Counted from the stretch's first letter, positions 53,111 to 62,866 are shown. The stretch: DNA of 64,000 nucleotides from Micrococcus flavus (GCF_014204815.1 NZ_JACHMC010000001.1:2046001-2110000); one strand, 5' to 3'. Notes: generated by a model from the sequence alone, not told the origin. Numbers and translations are program-made.

Positions 53111-54094
53111 ATGCCCGCCGGCCGCTACGCCCCCTCCCCCACCGGGACCCTGCATCTGGGCAACCTGCGCACCGCGATCGTCGCGTGGCTCGCGGCCCGC
53201 GCCTCGGGCCGGGACTTCTGGCTTCGGATCGAGGATCTGGACCGGGTGCGCTCCGGCGCCGAGGCCGAGCAGCTCACGGATCTGCGGGCCGTGGGCCTGG
53301 AGTGGGACGCCGCACCCGTCCGCCAGTCCGAGCGATCAGCCCTGTACGAGGGCGCCGTCGCCGCCCTGCGCGCCGCCCACGGGCCGGATGCCGTGTACGA
53401 GTGCTTCTGCTCCCGGAAGGACATCGCGCAGGCCGGCTCCGCGCCGCAGGCCGGGGACGCCACGGACGACGACGCCCCGCCCGCCCCGCTGCGGCCTCCG
53501 GGCTTCTACCCCGGCACGTGTCGCGGCCTGACGGAGGCGGAGCGCGCCGAGCGACGCCGCGAGCGCCCCGCCGCGCTGCGCATCGACGCGGCCCGCGTGG
53601 CCGGCCTGCCGGAAGGCTCGGTCCCGGAGGCCTCCGCCCGCGACCTGCTGCACGGCGAGGTCACGGGACTCGTGGACGACCTCGTGCTGCGCCGCAACGA
53701 CGGCGCGTGGGCGTACAACCTGGCGGTTGTCGTCGACGACGCGGCCCAGGGCGTGGACCAGGTGGTCCGCGGGGACGACCTGCTGGACTCCGCACCCCGC
53801 CAGCGGTGGCTGGCGGCACGGATCGCCCAGGCGCAGGGACGCCCCGACGCAGCGGTGGAGCACCTGCACGTGCCGCTCGTGCTCAACGCGCAGGGGCGTC
53901 GCCTGGCCAAGCGCGACGGCGCGGTCACCCTGGCCGACCTGGCCGCCGAGGACCCCGCCTGGACGCTGGAGGCCGTGCGGGACCGGCTGTTGGCGTCCCT
54001 GGGCCTGCCGGCCAGCCCCCTGGCGGACGCCGTGGCCGCGTTCGACCCGGCCGCGCTGCCCCGGGAGCCGTGGGTGTTCCCCGGGCGTCTCTGA
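53111..54094 (+). CDS. gluQ: Glutamyl-Q tRNA(Asp) synthetase
   Basis: 327 aa, a truncated GluRS lacking the anticodon-binding domain, which attaches Glu to queuosine of tRNA(Asp). HIGH motif in YAPSPTGTLHLGNLRTA, zinc-type Cys in YECFCSRKD and YPGTCRG, and a KMSKS-like LAKRDGAVTL near 275. ATG at 53111 after GGGAGG. The gene symbol gluQ (gluQRS) follows common usage. Confidence 0.93.
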   Translation: MPAGRYAPSPTGTLHLGNLRTAIVAWLAARASGRDFWLRIEDLDRVRSGAEAEQLTDLRAVGLEWDAAPVRQSERSALYEGAVAALRAAHGPDAVYECFCSRKDIAQAGSAPQAGDATDDDAPPAPLRPPGFYPGTCRGLTEAERAERRRERPAALRIDAARVAGLPEGSVPEASARDLLHGEVTGLVDDLVLRRNDGAWAYNLAVVVDDAAQGVDQVVRGDDLLDSAPRQRWLAARIAQAQGRPDAAVEHLHVPLVLNAQGRRLAKRDGAVTLADLAAEDPAWTLEAVRDRLLASLGLPASPLADAVAAFDPAALPREPWVFPGRL

Positions 54095-54113
54095 CGGCGG
54101 CCGTCGGCGCGTT

Positions 54114-54776
54114 TCAGAGGACCTGCGCGGCCTGCTCGAACTCGAGCCGGCCCTGGCGCGGCTGCTGGGCCTTCTCGTCGTCGGCCGGGGCGTGGCCCAC
54201 GTTGATGACCACGAGCGAGCGCCAGGCGCGGTCGGCGTGGAACTCGGCGTCGACGCCGTCGTTGCTGAACCCGGCCATGGGGCCCACCTCGAGCCCGTGG
54301 GCGCGCAGGGCCATCAGCAGGTAGCCGATCTGGATGGCGGCGTTGAGCCGGCCCATGCCCTCGCGCATCCCCGCCTTGCCCTCGGCGTCCTGCTCGAAGC
54401 CCTCGCGGAAGGGGGCCAGGTGGCCCATGTGGCGGTGCCAGTCGAGGTCGTAGGAGGCGATCAGGGTCAGCGGCGCGCGCTCCGTCTTCTCCCTGTTGAA
54501 CGCGATCATGTGCGGGAGCAGGCGCCGCTTCGCCTCGGGGGACGCGATGACGTCCAGGCGCAGGGGCTGGCTGTTCATGGCCGTCGGCGCCCAGCGCAGG
54601 TCCTCGTAGGCGCGGCGGACCAGCTCGGGGTCCACCGGCTCGTCGGTGAAGAGCTGGGTGGTGTGCCCGTCGGCGAACAGGTGGTCGATCGCCTCCCGGT
54701 CCAGTCGGCCGGCGTCGGCCTGCGGCTGCGTGGGATGAGCGGTGTCCTCGGCGTCGTGGTGCATCTCGGCGGTCAT
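54114..54776 (-). CDS. Nitroreductase-family protein, RutE/HadB-like
   Basis: 220-aa FMN-dependent oxidoreductase. DHLFADGHTTQLFTDEPVD and LRWAPTAMNSQPLRLDVI match the RutE/malonic-semialdehyde-reductase branch, and AGFSNDGVDAEFH with SLVVINVGHA closes the fold. The substrate is unknown; RutE itself acts in pyrimidine breakdown. The start is uncertain: ATG 54776 or 54764; the longer frame upstream overlaps the dnaX promoter. Confidence 0.8.
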   Translation of the reverse strand: MTAEMHHDAEDTAHPTQPQADAGRLDREAIDHLFADGHTTQLFTDEPVDPELVRRAYEDLRWAPTAMNSQPLRLDVIASPEAKRRLLPHMIAFNREKTERAPLTLIASYDLDWHRHMGHLAPFREGFEQDAEGKAGMREGMGRLNAAIQIGYLLMALRAHGLEVGPMAGFSNDGVDAEFHADRAWRSLVVINVGHAPADDEKAQQPRQGRLEFEQAAQVL

Positions 54777-54864
54777 GGCGGGGGCAACGCCGGGGCTCGC
54801 CCCCCGGATTCCCGGCAGCCGCCGGACGGTGGGGAGCGCCGTTATCGTGTCCGGACCCACCGGA

Positions 54865-54870
54865 TAGGCT
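54865..54870 (+). promoter_or_regulatory. Leaderless -10 box of dnaX (TAGGCT)
   Basis: TAGGCT ends 7 nt before the GTG at 54878; no ribosome site lies between. Confidence 0.55.
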
Positions 54871-54877
54871 GACGCGG

Positions 54878-57800
54878 GTGAGCACCGCCCTGTACCGCCG
54901 CTACCGCCCCGACCGGTTCGAGGACGTGATCGGACAGGACCATGTCACCGTGCCGCTCCGGACCGCGCTGTCCAAGGACCGCGTGAACCACGCCTACCTC
55001 TTCTCCGGCCCGCGCGGCTGTGGCAAGACCACGTCCGCCCGGATCCTGGCGCGCTGCCTGAACTGCGCGCAGGGCCCCACGCCCACGCCCTGCGGGGAGT
55101 GCGACTCGTGCCGGGACCTCGCCACGGGCGGCCCCGGCTCCTTGGACGTCCTGGAGATCGACGCCGCCAGCCACGGCGGCGTGGACGACGCGCGCGGGCT
55201 GCGCGAGCGGGCCACGTTCGCCCCGGTGCGGGACCGCTTCAAGATCCTCATCATCGACGAGGCCCACATGGTCACGGCGGCCGGCTTCAACGCGCTGCTG
55301 AAGATCGTGGAGGAGCCGCCGGAGCACCTCAAGTTCATCTTCGCTACCACGGAGCCGGACAAGGTGATCGGCACCATCCGCTCGCGCACCCACCACTACC
55401 CGTTCCGCCTGGTGCCCCCGGAGCCGCTGATCGCCCACCTGGAGCAGCTGTGCCAGGAGGAGGGCGTGCGGGTGGAGCCCGGGGTCCTGCCGCTCGTGGT
55501 GCGCGCGGGCACCGGCTCGGTGCGGGACACCCTGTCCGTGCTGGACCAGCTGATCGGCGGCGCCCAACAGGGGCAGGTCTCGTACGAGCTCGCCGTCAGC
55601 CTGCTCGGGTTCACCCCGGAGGCGCTGCTGGACGACGTGATCGACGCCGTCGCCGCGGACGACACCCCCACCGTGTTCCGCGTGGCGGACCGCGTGGTGC
55701 AGTCCGGCCAGGACCCGCGCCGGTTCGTGGAGGACCTGCTGGACCGGTTCCGCGACCTGGTGATCGCCCGCGCCCTGCCGGACGAGGCCGGCGCCATCCT
55801 GCACGGCATGCCCGAGGACCAGGTCCGCCGGCTCGCCGCGCAGGCCGCCCAGCTCTCCCGGTCCGAGCTCTCCCGCCTCGCGGACGTCACCAACCTGGCC
55901 CTGACGGACATGGTGGGCGCCACGAGCCCCCGGCTGCACCTCGAGCTGCTCATGGCGCGCCTCATGCTGCCCGCCACGGATGATTCGCACCGCGGCCTGG
56001 CCGCCCGCCTGGAGGCCCTCGAGCGTCGTGTCGGCGCCGGCGCCCCCCTCGCCGACGACGACGGCGGTGCCCCCTCCGGCGCGTCCGCCTCCCGGGGCGC
56101 GGCGGACGGGACGGAGGCGCTGAGCGGGGCCGCGCTCGCCCGCGCCGCCGCGCGGCGCGCGGAGACCACGGCTGCGGCGCCGGACCCGGCTCCGCAGCCG
56201 GCCCCGGAGCGGGGGGCGGAGCAGCCCGCCGGCCCGGGAGCCGGACGACAGGCCGACCGGGACCCCGCGCCCTCCCCTGAGGCACCGGCACGTCCTGAGG
56301 CCCCGGCACGCCCGGAGACTGCGGCTCGTCCCGAGACTCCGGCCCGCCCCGCGCCACCGACAGAGGACGCCCGGCCGGCCCCGACGCCGGGGGACACCCC
56401 GCGCCCGGCCGCCGAGCCGGCCGGGCCCGCAGCCGAGCCCGCACCCGCCCCTGCGCCGGCCCCCGCTGCCGCCGCACCGAGCCAGGTGGAGAAGGTGCGC
56501 CGCGCATGGCCGGACATCCTGGGCGCGGTCGAGGACTCCTCGCGCCTGGTGTGGATGCTGGTGAAGGACAACGCCTCGGTAGCCGGCTACGACGGCGACC
56601 TGCTCACCATCGCCTTCACCCAGGACGGCCCGCGCCGCTCCCTGCTCTCCCGTCAGGGCGACCAGGTGCTGGCCGAGGCCGTGCACCGGGTCCTCGGCAT
56701 CCGGCCCGAGTTGGACCTCATCCTGGGCGGCGACGGCCCGCAGGACGGCGGCGGGCCCTCCCGACCGGACCGGCCCGCGCCCCCGCAGGGTCCGCGGCAG
56801 GGCCGAGGCCCCGCGCCGGAGCGCGCGGAGGGCCCGGCGTCGACCCGGCCGTCGGCCGAGCGGGCCGCCCCAGGGCCAGCGGCCCCCGGGCGCCGGACAC
56901 CGGCCGAGTCCGCCCCGCGATCCGTTCCGGCCGAGCGTGCGCCCGCCCAGGACCTCCCGGTGGCCACGTCCTGGCCCTCGCCCGCCCCGCAGGCCGACCC
57001 CGCCCAGGGCCGGACGACCCCGTCTCGACCCGACCGCCCGGAGCAGCCGACGGACCTGTCGTCGCCGTCCGCGCCGGTCGGCGGGCACGCCCCCGCCGCG
57101 CCACGCCCCCCTGCCTCGGCGGACGCCCGGTCAGGCGCTCGCCCCGGGACGGCGGACACCACCCCGCCCGCAGCACCCGCCCCGCAGGGCTGGGGCAGCG
57201 CGGACGAGGCGCCCCCCGCCTGGGAGGACGCCCCGCCGCCCCCCGAGGACCCATGGGACGCCCTGCCCGAGTTCGACCCGGACGCGGACATGGAGGACTC
57301 CCCCGGACCCGAGGGCTGGACCCCGGACCAGGACGACGCGGAGGAGTCCGCCCCCGGAGCCCCCGCCGAGCCCGCCCATGACGTGCCGACCCCGCAGGAC
57401 TGGGGCCCTCCCGCTGGGCGCACCCCCGCCGGCGACGCCGCCGGGCAGGGGGCCGCCGCGCCGTCGTCGCCCGAGCCGGACCGGCCCGCCGAGGTGACCC
57501 CCGCCCCCAGCGACGCCGACGTGCGCCGCGCCTACGACCCGGGGCCGCTCGTCCGCGAGGAGGAGCACACCATCCCGGTGTTCGCCAAGCCCGAGGCCGA
57601 GCTGCGCGCCGAGTTCGCCGCACGTTTCGGCGGCACGCGGCCGGCCGGCTTCGACGCCGGTCGCGCTGCGGCGCAGCCCGCCGGGGACGAGACCGCCGGC
57701 GACGACGACGCCGACCCCGACCGACCGAGGGCGGCCGTCCGGGCCGCGCTCGCCGGGGAGCCCGACCGGTACGGGCAGGACGCGGCGGAGAACGAGGCCG

Positions 57801-58426
57801 AACGGACGGCCGACGTCCGCGAGGACCCGCAGGCCGCGGCCTCCGGGACGGAGGAACCCGTCGCCGAGTCCCCAGCCCGCCCCACCGCGGACGACACGCC
57901 GGACCCCGGCGTGCCTGCGGAGCACCACGAGGACGCGTCCCCCACCCCGGGCTCGGACGCTGCCGCCTCGACCCGTGCCGAAGGCCGCGGCGCAGGCCAC
58001 CCGGACAGCTGGTTCGGCGCGCTCATGGAGCGGCTCGAGGCCGGGGGCCCGCTCGACCCGCCGGTCAACGCGGGTCGGCCCGGACCGGGCGCTGCGGCAG
58101 GCTCGGGCGGGCGGCCCAGCGCCTCGGCGCTCGACGGACCGGATGCGCCCGACCACGCACCGCCCGCGGACACCGCCAGCGTCGACCCCCGGGCCGCCGC
58201 CATCCGTGCCGCCCGCGAGGCGGCACGCGGCAGCGGGGCGAGGCCGGACGACGACGCGCCCGCCGGCCCCGTTGCGGCGTCCGCCCCGTCCGTAGACTGG
58301 TCGGACGAGGTGGCCAGTGAGGACGACGTCTCCCTCGAGGAGTCCGGCCTGGTCGGCCGGCCGGTGGTGGAGCGTCTGCTGGGCGCCCGCCTGCTCGAGG
58401 AGCGGCCCCACGAGGGCGGCTTCTGA
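54878..58426 (+). CDS. dnaX: DNA polymerase III subunit gamma/tau
   Basis: 1182 aa. Clamp-loader AAA+ ATPase: LYRRYRPDRFEDVIGQDHV start, Walker A GPRGCGKTTSAR near 44, four-Cys zinc module LNCAQG/CGECDSC near 64-79, Walker B IIDEAHM near 127, and the arginine finger region IGTIRSRTHHY. After residue 370 comes a very long Pro/Ala/Asp-rich tail, broken by a conserved folded island (KVRRAWPDILGAVEDSSRLV, about 535-615) and by AEFAARFGG near 915. The tail is longer than in most DnaX proteins. Upstream of recR, the usual arrangement. Confidence 0.95.
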   Translation: MSTALYRRYRPDRFEDVIGQDHVTVPLRTALSKDRVNHAYLFSGPRGCGKTTSARILARCLNCAQGPTPTPCGECDSCRDLATGGPGSLDVLEIDAASHGGVDDARGLRERATFAPVRDRFKILIIDEAHMVTAAGFNALLKIVEEPPEHLKFIFATTEPDKVIGTIRSRTHHYPFRLVPPEPLIAHLEQLCQEEGVRVEPGVLPLVVRAGTGSVRDTLSVLDQLIGGAQQGQVSYELAVSLLGFTPEALLDDVIDAVAADDTPTVFRVADRVVQSGQDPRRFVEDLLDRFRDLVIARALPDEAGAILHGMPEDQVRRLAAQAAQLSRSELSRLADVTNLALTDMVGATSPRLHLELLMARLMLPATDDSHRGLAARLEALERRVGAGAPLADDDGGAPSGASASRGAADGTEALSGAALARAAARRAETTAAAPDPAPQPAPERGAEQPAGPGAGRQADRDPAPSPEAPARPEAPARPETAARPETPARPAPPTEDARPAPTPGDTPRPAAEPAGPAAEPAPAPAPAPAAAAPSQVEKVRRAWPDILGAVEDSSRLVWMLVKDNASVAGYDGDLLTIAFTQDGPRRSLLSRQGDQVLAEAVHRVLGIRPELDLILGGDGPQDGGGPSRPDRPAPPQGPRQGRGPAPERAEGPASTRPSAERAAPGPAAPGRRTPAESAPRSVPAERAPAQDLPVATSWPSPAPQADPAQGRTTPSRPDRPEQPTDLSSPSAPVGGHAPAAPRPPASADARSGARPGTADTTPPAAPAPQGWGSADEAPPAWEDAPPPPEDPWDALPEFDPDADMEDSPGPEGWTPDQDDAEESAPGAPAEPAHDVPTPQDWGPPAGRTPAGDAAGQGAAAPSSPEPDRPAEVTPAPSDADVRRAYDPGPLVREEEHTIPVFAKPEAELRAEFAARFGGTRPAGFDAGRAAAQPAGDETAGDDDADPDRPRAAVRAALAGEPDRYGQDAAENEAERTADVREDPQAAASGTEEPVAESPARPTADDTPDPGVPAEHHEDASPTPGSDAAASTRAEGRGAGHPDSWFGALMERLEAGGPLDPPVNAGRPGPGAAAGSGGRPSASALDGPDAPDHAPPADTASVDPRAAAIRAAREAARGSGARPDDDAPAGPVAASAPSVDWSDEVASEDDVSLEESGLVGRPVVERLLGARLLEERPHEGGF

Positions 58427-58487
58427 CCCGCCGCAGCACCCGCAGGAGGACGGGCACCCGCGTGCCCCCAGGAGAGGACGGTGAGAC

Positions 58488-59087
58488 GTGTACGACGGTG
58501 CCGTCCAGGAGCTGATCGACGAGCTCGGCCGACTTCCGGGCATCGGCCCGAAGTCCGCCCAGCGCATCGCCTTCCACATCATGGATGCGGACGCCGCGGA
58601 CATGCTCCGCCTGGCCGAGGCGATCCGCACCGTCAAGGACAAGGTGCGCCTGTGCACCGTGTGCTTCAACGTGTCGGAGGAGGAGGTCTGCCGGCTCTGC
58701 CGGGACGAGCGCCGGGACCGCAGCCAGATCTGCGTGGTCGAGGAGTCCCAGGACGTCATGGCCATGGAGCGCACCCGCGCCTTCTCCGGCCGGTACCACG
58801 TGCTCGGCGGCTCCATCAATCCGATCGCCGGGATCGGCCCCGAGCAGCTGCACGTGCGTGAGCTGCTCACCCGCCTCCAGGACGAGACCGTCCAGGAGGT
58901 CATCCTCGCCACGGACCCGAACCTCGAGGGCGAGGCCACCGCCACCTACCTGGGCCGCCTCCTCGGCGCCACCGGCATCCGCGTCACCCGGCTCGCCTCC
59001 GGCCTGCCGGTGGGCGGCGACCTCGAGTACGCGGACGAGGTCACCCTCGGCCGCGCCTTCGAGGGCCGTCGCCCGATCGCCGGCTGA
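58488..59087 (+). CDS. recR: Recombination mediator RecR
   Basis: 199 aa. HhH motif [19 protein letters not shown] at the N-terminus, four-Cys zinc finger [16 protein letters not shown] near 56-71, and Toprim domain [13 protein letters not shown] through [19 protein letters not shown]. Acts with RecF/RecO to load RecA. GTG start at 58488 follows gagagga; it lies 61 nt after dnaX and is probably co-transcribed. Confidence 0.95.
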   Translation: MYDGAVQELIDELGRLPGIGPKSAQRIAFHIMDADAADMLRLAEAIRTVKDKVRLCTVCFNVSEEEVCRLCRDERRDRSQICVVEESQDVMAMERTRAFSGRYHVLGGSINPIAGIGPEQLHVRELLTRLQDETVQEVILATDPNLEGEATATYLGRLLGATGIRVTRLASGLPVGGDLEYADEVTLGRAFEGRRPIAG

Positions 59088-59098
59088 CCCGCCCCCGC

Positions 59099-60358
59099 TC
59101 AGGCCACCCGCGTGCCGGCGGCGAGCCGTCCGGCCGGGGTGTCCAGCCGGCGGTGTCCCCACCACAGCAGACCCGCGGTCAGCGCGCCCTGCATGGCCAG
59201 TCCCAGCGGCCACATCGGCCACGTGCCCTCGCGGGCCGGCGTCGCCATCTGGTCGATCCCGCGCAGCTCGCCGTCGAGGCACTCCACCGACGCCCGCGGG
59301 TCCCGCTGCGCCTGCCGGTACGCCGCGGACAGCCCGTTCAAGGGCCCCACGTCCGGGGCGAGGCCGCCCGACGACCCGGCCGGACGCGCGATCCACGGGG
59401 AGGCGTCCGCCACCACCACGAAGGGGTTCGGCGCCACGAGCCAGGCCACCCGGCGCCCGTCGAGGACCTCCTGGTCCGTCACCGGACCCACGCAGCGGTC
59501 CGCGATGGAGTCGAACGCCTCGGGGAACCGGCGCTGCTGCTCGGCGTAGTACGCGTCCCACTCCTGTTCGGTCATGCCGGCCGCCTCCTCCTCGGAGAGG
59601 GTCTCCTCCGGCGAAGCGTGCTCGGGCTGGCTCGCGCGCACCGTCAGCGAGGTGAACTGCATCGAGAGCACCAGCGCCACCACGGAGCCGATGGTCAGCG
59701 CCGCCACGAGCAGGTACGTCACGACGACGGCGAACAGGGTGCGCCCGGCGATCGCGGAGACGGCCACGCCGATCCCGGTCACCACCGCGAACTCCACGAG
59801 GATCATCAGGATCCCGACCAGGACGTACAGGGGATTCACGCGACCCACCACGGCCGCGACCACGAGCCAGGGCAGGGCCGCGGCCACGAACGCGGCCGAG
59901 GCGATCCACGCCGCCAGCCACTTGCCGGCCATGAGCTGCCACGTGGACAGGAGCGTCACCTGGGTGATCGCGAGCGTGCCGCCCGCCCGGTCACCCGAGA
60001 TGGCGTTGGCCGCCAGCGCCGGCGCCACGAGCAGGGCGAGGGTGAGGGTGAACATGAGGACGCCGTCGAACATCCACTGTCCGGCCGTGCGCAGCGCAGC
60101 CTCCTGGTCGGCGGCGCTCATGCCGGTCATCTCCCCGGCGCTGAGGGCGCGCAGCCCCAGGGCCCCGAGGGTGACGGCGCCGACCAGCAGGAAGAACAGG
60201 CCCAGCAGCACGTACCAGCCGCGCGAGCGCAGCCGCTGGCGCAGCTCCATGCCCACCACGGTGCGCAGGGCGGCGCCGCCGGACAGGCCCGCGGCGCCCG
60301 GGCCGGGTCCCTGCGGCGCGGCGCCGGGGGTGGGGCGGGTGTCCAGGGCGGTGCTCAT
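59099..60358 (-). CDS. ABC transporter permease (ABC-2 type)
   Basis: 419 aa, six membrane helices (first about 45-67, last near 385-402). A large extracytoplasmic loop of about 120 residues between helices five and six contains EEAAGMTEQEWDAYYAEQQR and LVAPNPFVVVADASPW. NAISGDRAGGTLAITQVTLLS is the ABC-2 motif. It starts inside the 3' end of the ATPase gene (4-nt overlap), forming a two-gene exporter of unknown substrate. Confidence 0.85.
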   Translation of the reverse strand: MSTALDTRPTPGAAPQGPGPGAAGLSGGAALRTVVGMELRQRLRSRGWYVLLGLFFLLVGAVTLGALGLRALSAGEMTGMSAADQEAALRTAGQWMFDGVLMFTLTLALLVAPALAANAISGDRAGGTLAITQVTLLSTWQLMAGKWLAAWIASAAFVAAALPWLVVAAVVGRVNPLYVLVGILMILVEFAVVTGIGVAVSAIAGRTLFAVVVTYLLVAALTIGSVVALVLSMQFTSLTVRASQPEHASPEETLSEEEAAGMTEQEWDAYYAEQQRRFPEAFDSIADRCVGPVTDQEVLDGRRVAWLVAPNPFVVVADASPWIARPAGSSGGLAPDVGPLNGLSAAYRQAQRDPRASVECLDGELRGIDQMATPAREGTWPMWPLGLAMQGALTAGLLWWGHRRLDTPAGRLAAGTRVA

Positions 60359-61347
60359 GCGCGGTCTCCTTCGATGCGCTGGGGGTGGGCGCCGCCGTCG
60401 AGGGCGAGGTCCAGGTAGGCGTTCTCGAGGCGTGAGCCCTCGGGGGCGAGGCGGCTGACGGGCACCCCGGCGGCCACCAGGTCCGCCAGCAGGGCCGCCG
60501 CGGCGTCCTCACCGCGCAGGTGCACCACGACGCCGGGCCGGTGCCGCTCGGGGCCCTCGGCCAGGAGCACGCCGCGCGCCTCGAGGGCGCGGACGAGCTC
60601 GGGCAGGCGCGACGGGTCGGGCCCGGCGATCCGGTACGGGCGCTCGGCGGCGGTGTCGTCCGCGCCGGAGAGGTCCTTCACGGCCACCGTGGCGCCCTCG
60701 CTCACGAACACCGCGCGGTCCGCCATCTCCTCGAGCTCGGAGAGCACGTGCGAGGAGATGAGGACGGCGGTGCCCTGCGCGGCCATCGCCCGGACGTCGT
60801 CGCGCAGGCGCAGCCGGGAGGTGGGGTCCAGTCCGTTGGCGGGCTCGTCCAGCATCAGCACCGCGGGCCGGTGCACCGTGGCCCGGGCCAGGGACAGGCG
60901 CTGCTGCTGGCCGCGGGAGAGCACGCGCGCGGGCCGGTCGGCGAACTCCTCGAGCCCCACCCAGGCCAGCTGCTCCCGGGCCCGGGCGTCGGCGTCGGCG
61001 GCGCCCATCCCGTACAGCCGTCCCAGGCTGGCGAGGATGTCCCGGCAGGTCAGGGCCTCCCACACGCCGAGGGTGTCCGGCATCCAGCCCAGCCGGGCGC
61101 GGGCGGCCGTCGGGTCGGTCATGGCGTCCACGCCCGCCACGCACACGGACCCCCGGTCGGGACGCAGCAGCGTCGCGAGGATCAGCATCAGCGTGGTCTT
61201 GCCGGAGCCGTTGGGGCCCACGAGGGCGGTCACGGACCCGGCGGGGGCGGTGAGGGACACGTCCCGCACGGCGTGCACGGCGCCGAAGGACCGCGCCAGG
61301 CCGTGGGCGGTGATGCCGCCGGGGGCGGGGAGGGCTGTGGTGGTCAT
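60355..61347 (-). CDS. ABC transporter ATP-binding protein
   Basis: 330 aa. Walker A GPNGSGKTT near 43, Q-loop region, signature LSRGQQQRLSLARA near 140, Walker B VLMLDEPANGLDP near 160 and the switch His in LISSHVLSE near 195. The C-terminal 100 residues form an accessory domain. Drives the permease encoded next. The ATG at 61347 lies about 125 bp from the divergent lysC promoter. Confidence 0.92.
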   Translation of the reverse strand: MTTTALPAPGGITAHGLARSFGAVHAVRDVSLTAPAGSVTALVGPNGSGKTTLMLILATLLRPDRGSVCVAGVDAMTDPTAARARLGWMPDTLGVWEALTCRDILASLGRLYGMGAADADARAREQLAWVGLEEFADRPARVLSRGQQQRLSLARATVHRPAVLMLDEPANGLDPTSRLRLRDDVRAMAAQGTAVLISSHVLSELEEMADRAVFVSEGATVAVKDLSGADDTAAERPYRIAGPDPSRLPELVRALEARGVLLAEGPERHRPGVVVHLRGEDAAAALLADLVAAGVPVSRLAPEGSRLENAYLDLALDGGAHPQRIEGDRA

Positions 61348-61471
61348 GCCCCCATCCTGGGCTCCGCCCGCCGTCCGGGGATCCGACCACGGGATGATCC
61401 CCGCCGACCCCGGCCTCGTCCACCAGGCGGACGTCGGGGGTCACCCGCCGGATGCCCCTGGCATGCGCCCC

Positions 61472-61477
61472 TAGACT
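61472..61477 (+). promoter_or_regulatory. Candidate -10 box of lysC (TAGACT)
   Basis: TAGACT with an inferred leader of about 80 nt before the GTG at 61563. I see no lysine riboswitch in it. Confidence 0.45.
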
Positions 61478-61562
61478 GACCCCAGCCGCGTCCCGGCGCC
61501 GGTCCCTCCCGGGCCGTCCGGCCCCGGCCCGTCCGCCTCCCCGTCCGGAAGGATCCCGTCCC

Positions 61563-62849
61563 GTGAGCCTGATCGTCCAGAAGTTCGGCGGCTCCTCCGT
61601 GGCCGACGCCGAGGGCATCCAGCGCGTGGCCCGCCGCGTCGTCGCCACGCAGCGCGCCGGCCACGAGGTCTGCGTGGTGGTGTCCGCCATGGGCGACACC
61701 ACGGACGAGCTGCTCGACCTCGCCGCCGAGCTCACCGACGACGCCCCCGCCCGTGAGATGGACATCCTGCTCTCCGCGGGCGAGCGCATCTCCATGTCCC
61801 TGCTGGCCATGGCCATCCACGCGCAGGGCGTGGACGCCCGCTCCTTCACCGGCTCGCAGGCCGGCATGATGACGGACGCCTCCTACGGCCGCGCGCGGAT
61901 CGTGAAGGTCAGCCCGGAGCGCGTGCGGCAGGCCCTCGACGCCGGCTCGGTGGCCATCGTCGCCGGCTTCCAGGGGATGAGCCCCGAGTCGAAGGACATC
62001 ACGACCATGGGCCGCGGCGGCTCGGACACCACCGCGGTGGCGCTGGCGGCCGCGCTCGGCGCGGACGTGTGCGAGATCTACACGGACGTGGACGGCGTGT
62101 ACTCGGCGGACCCGCGCGTCGTGCCCTCGGCCCGCAAGCTCGAGCGCCTCTCCTCGGAGGAGACCCTCGAGCTGGCCGCCTCCGGCGCCAAGGTCCTGCA
62201 CCTGCGCTCCGTGGAGTACGCCCGCCGGTTCGGCGTGCCGATCCACGTGCGCTCCTCCTTCTCCGACCACGAGGGCACCTGGATCATGCCCGACCCGAAC
62301 GACACCATCACCCTCGAGGAAGGCGCTCCCATGGAACAGCCCATCGTCTCCGGCGTGGCCCACGACCGCTCCGAGGCCAAGGTCACGATCGTCGGCGTCC
62401 CGGACGTGCCCGGCAAGGCCGCCGAGATCTTCCGCGTGATCGCCGAGTCCAACGTGAACATCGACATGATCGTGCAGAACGTGTCCCGCCAGGGCTCGGG
62501 GCGCACGGACATCTCCTTCACCCTGCCGCTCGTGGAGGGCAAGGAGGCCATGGCGGCGCTGCGCGCGGCGCAGGAGCAGATCGGCTTCGAGGAGATCGTC
62601 CCGGACCGGGAGATCGGCAAGCTCTCCCTCATCGGCGCGGGCATGCGCTCGAACCCCGGCATCTCGGCCACCTTCTTCAAGGCCCTCTCCGACGCCGGCG
62701 TGAACGTGGACCTGATCTCCACCTCGGAGATCCGCATCTCCGTGGTCACCTCCGAGGACAAGCTCGACGACGCCGTCCGCGCCGTGCACACCGCCTTCGG
62801 CCTGGACACCGAGGTCGAGGCCACCGTGTACGGGGGCACCGGCCGCTGA
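61563..62849 (+). CDS. lysC: Aspartate kinase (alpha subunit)
   Basis: 428 aa. First step of the lysine, threonine, methionine and diaminopimelate pathway. LIVQKFGGSSVADAEGIQRV start, catalytic segment DITTMGRGGSDTTAVALAAALGADVCEIYTDVDGV near 148-182, and two ACT domains in the last 165 residues that bind the feedback inhibitors. GTG at 61563 after GGAAGG. An internal ribosome site and ATG create a separate beta subunit. Confidence 0.95.
   Translation: MSLIVQKFGGSSVADAEGIQRVARRVVATQRAGHEVCVVVSAMGDTTDELLDLAAELTDDAPAREMDILLSAGERISMSLLAMAIHAQGVDARSFTGSQAGMMTDASYGRARIVKVSPERVRQALDAGSVAIVAGFQGMSPESKDITTMGRGGSDTTAVALAAALGADVCEIYTDVDGVYSADPRVVPSARKLERLSSEETLELAASGAKVLHLRSVEYARRFGVPIHVRSSFSDHEGTWIMPDPNDTITLEEGAPMEQPIVSGVAHDRSEAKVTIVGVPDVPGKAAEIFRVIAESNVNIDMIVQNVSRQGSGRTDISFTLPLVEGKEAMAALRAAQEQIGFEEIVPDREIGKLSLIGAGMRSNPGISATFFKALSDAGVNVDLISTSEIRISVVTSEDKLDDAVRAVHTAFGLDTEVEATVYGGTGR
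62331..62849 (+). CDS. lysC: Aspartate kinase beta subunit (internal in-frame start)
   Basis: ATG at 62331 in the lysC frame is preceded by gaggaaggcgctccc, a strong ribosome site for an internal codon. The 172-aa product contains only the two ACT domains (SEAKVTIVGVPDVPGKAAEI and LSLIGAGMRSNPGI). Bacillus and Corynebacterium make an alpha2-beta2 enzyme this way, and the corynebacterial beta subunit has the same length, so this is probably real. Confidence 0.75.
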   Translation: MEQPIVSGVAHDRSEAKVTIVGVPDVPGKAAEIFRVIAESNVNIDMIVQNVSRQGSGRTDISFTLPLVEGKEAMAALRAAQEQIGFEEIVPDREIGKLSLIGAGMRSNPGISATFFKALSDAGVNVDLISTSEIRISVVTSEDKLDDAVRAVHTAFGLDTEVEATVYGGTGR

Positions 62850-62866
62850 CCCTCCGCCCACGACGC

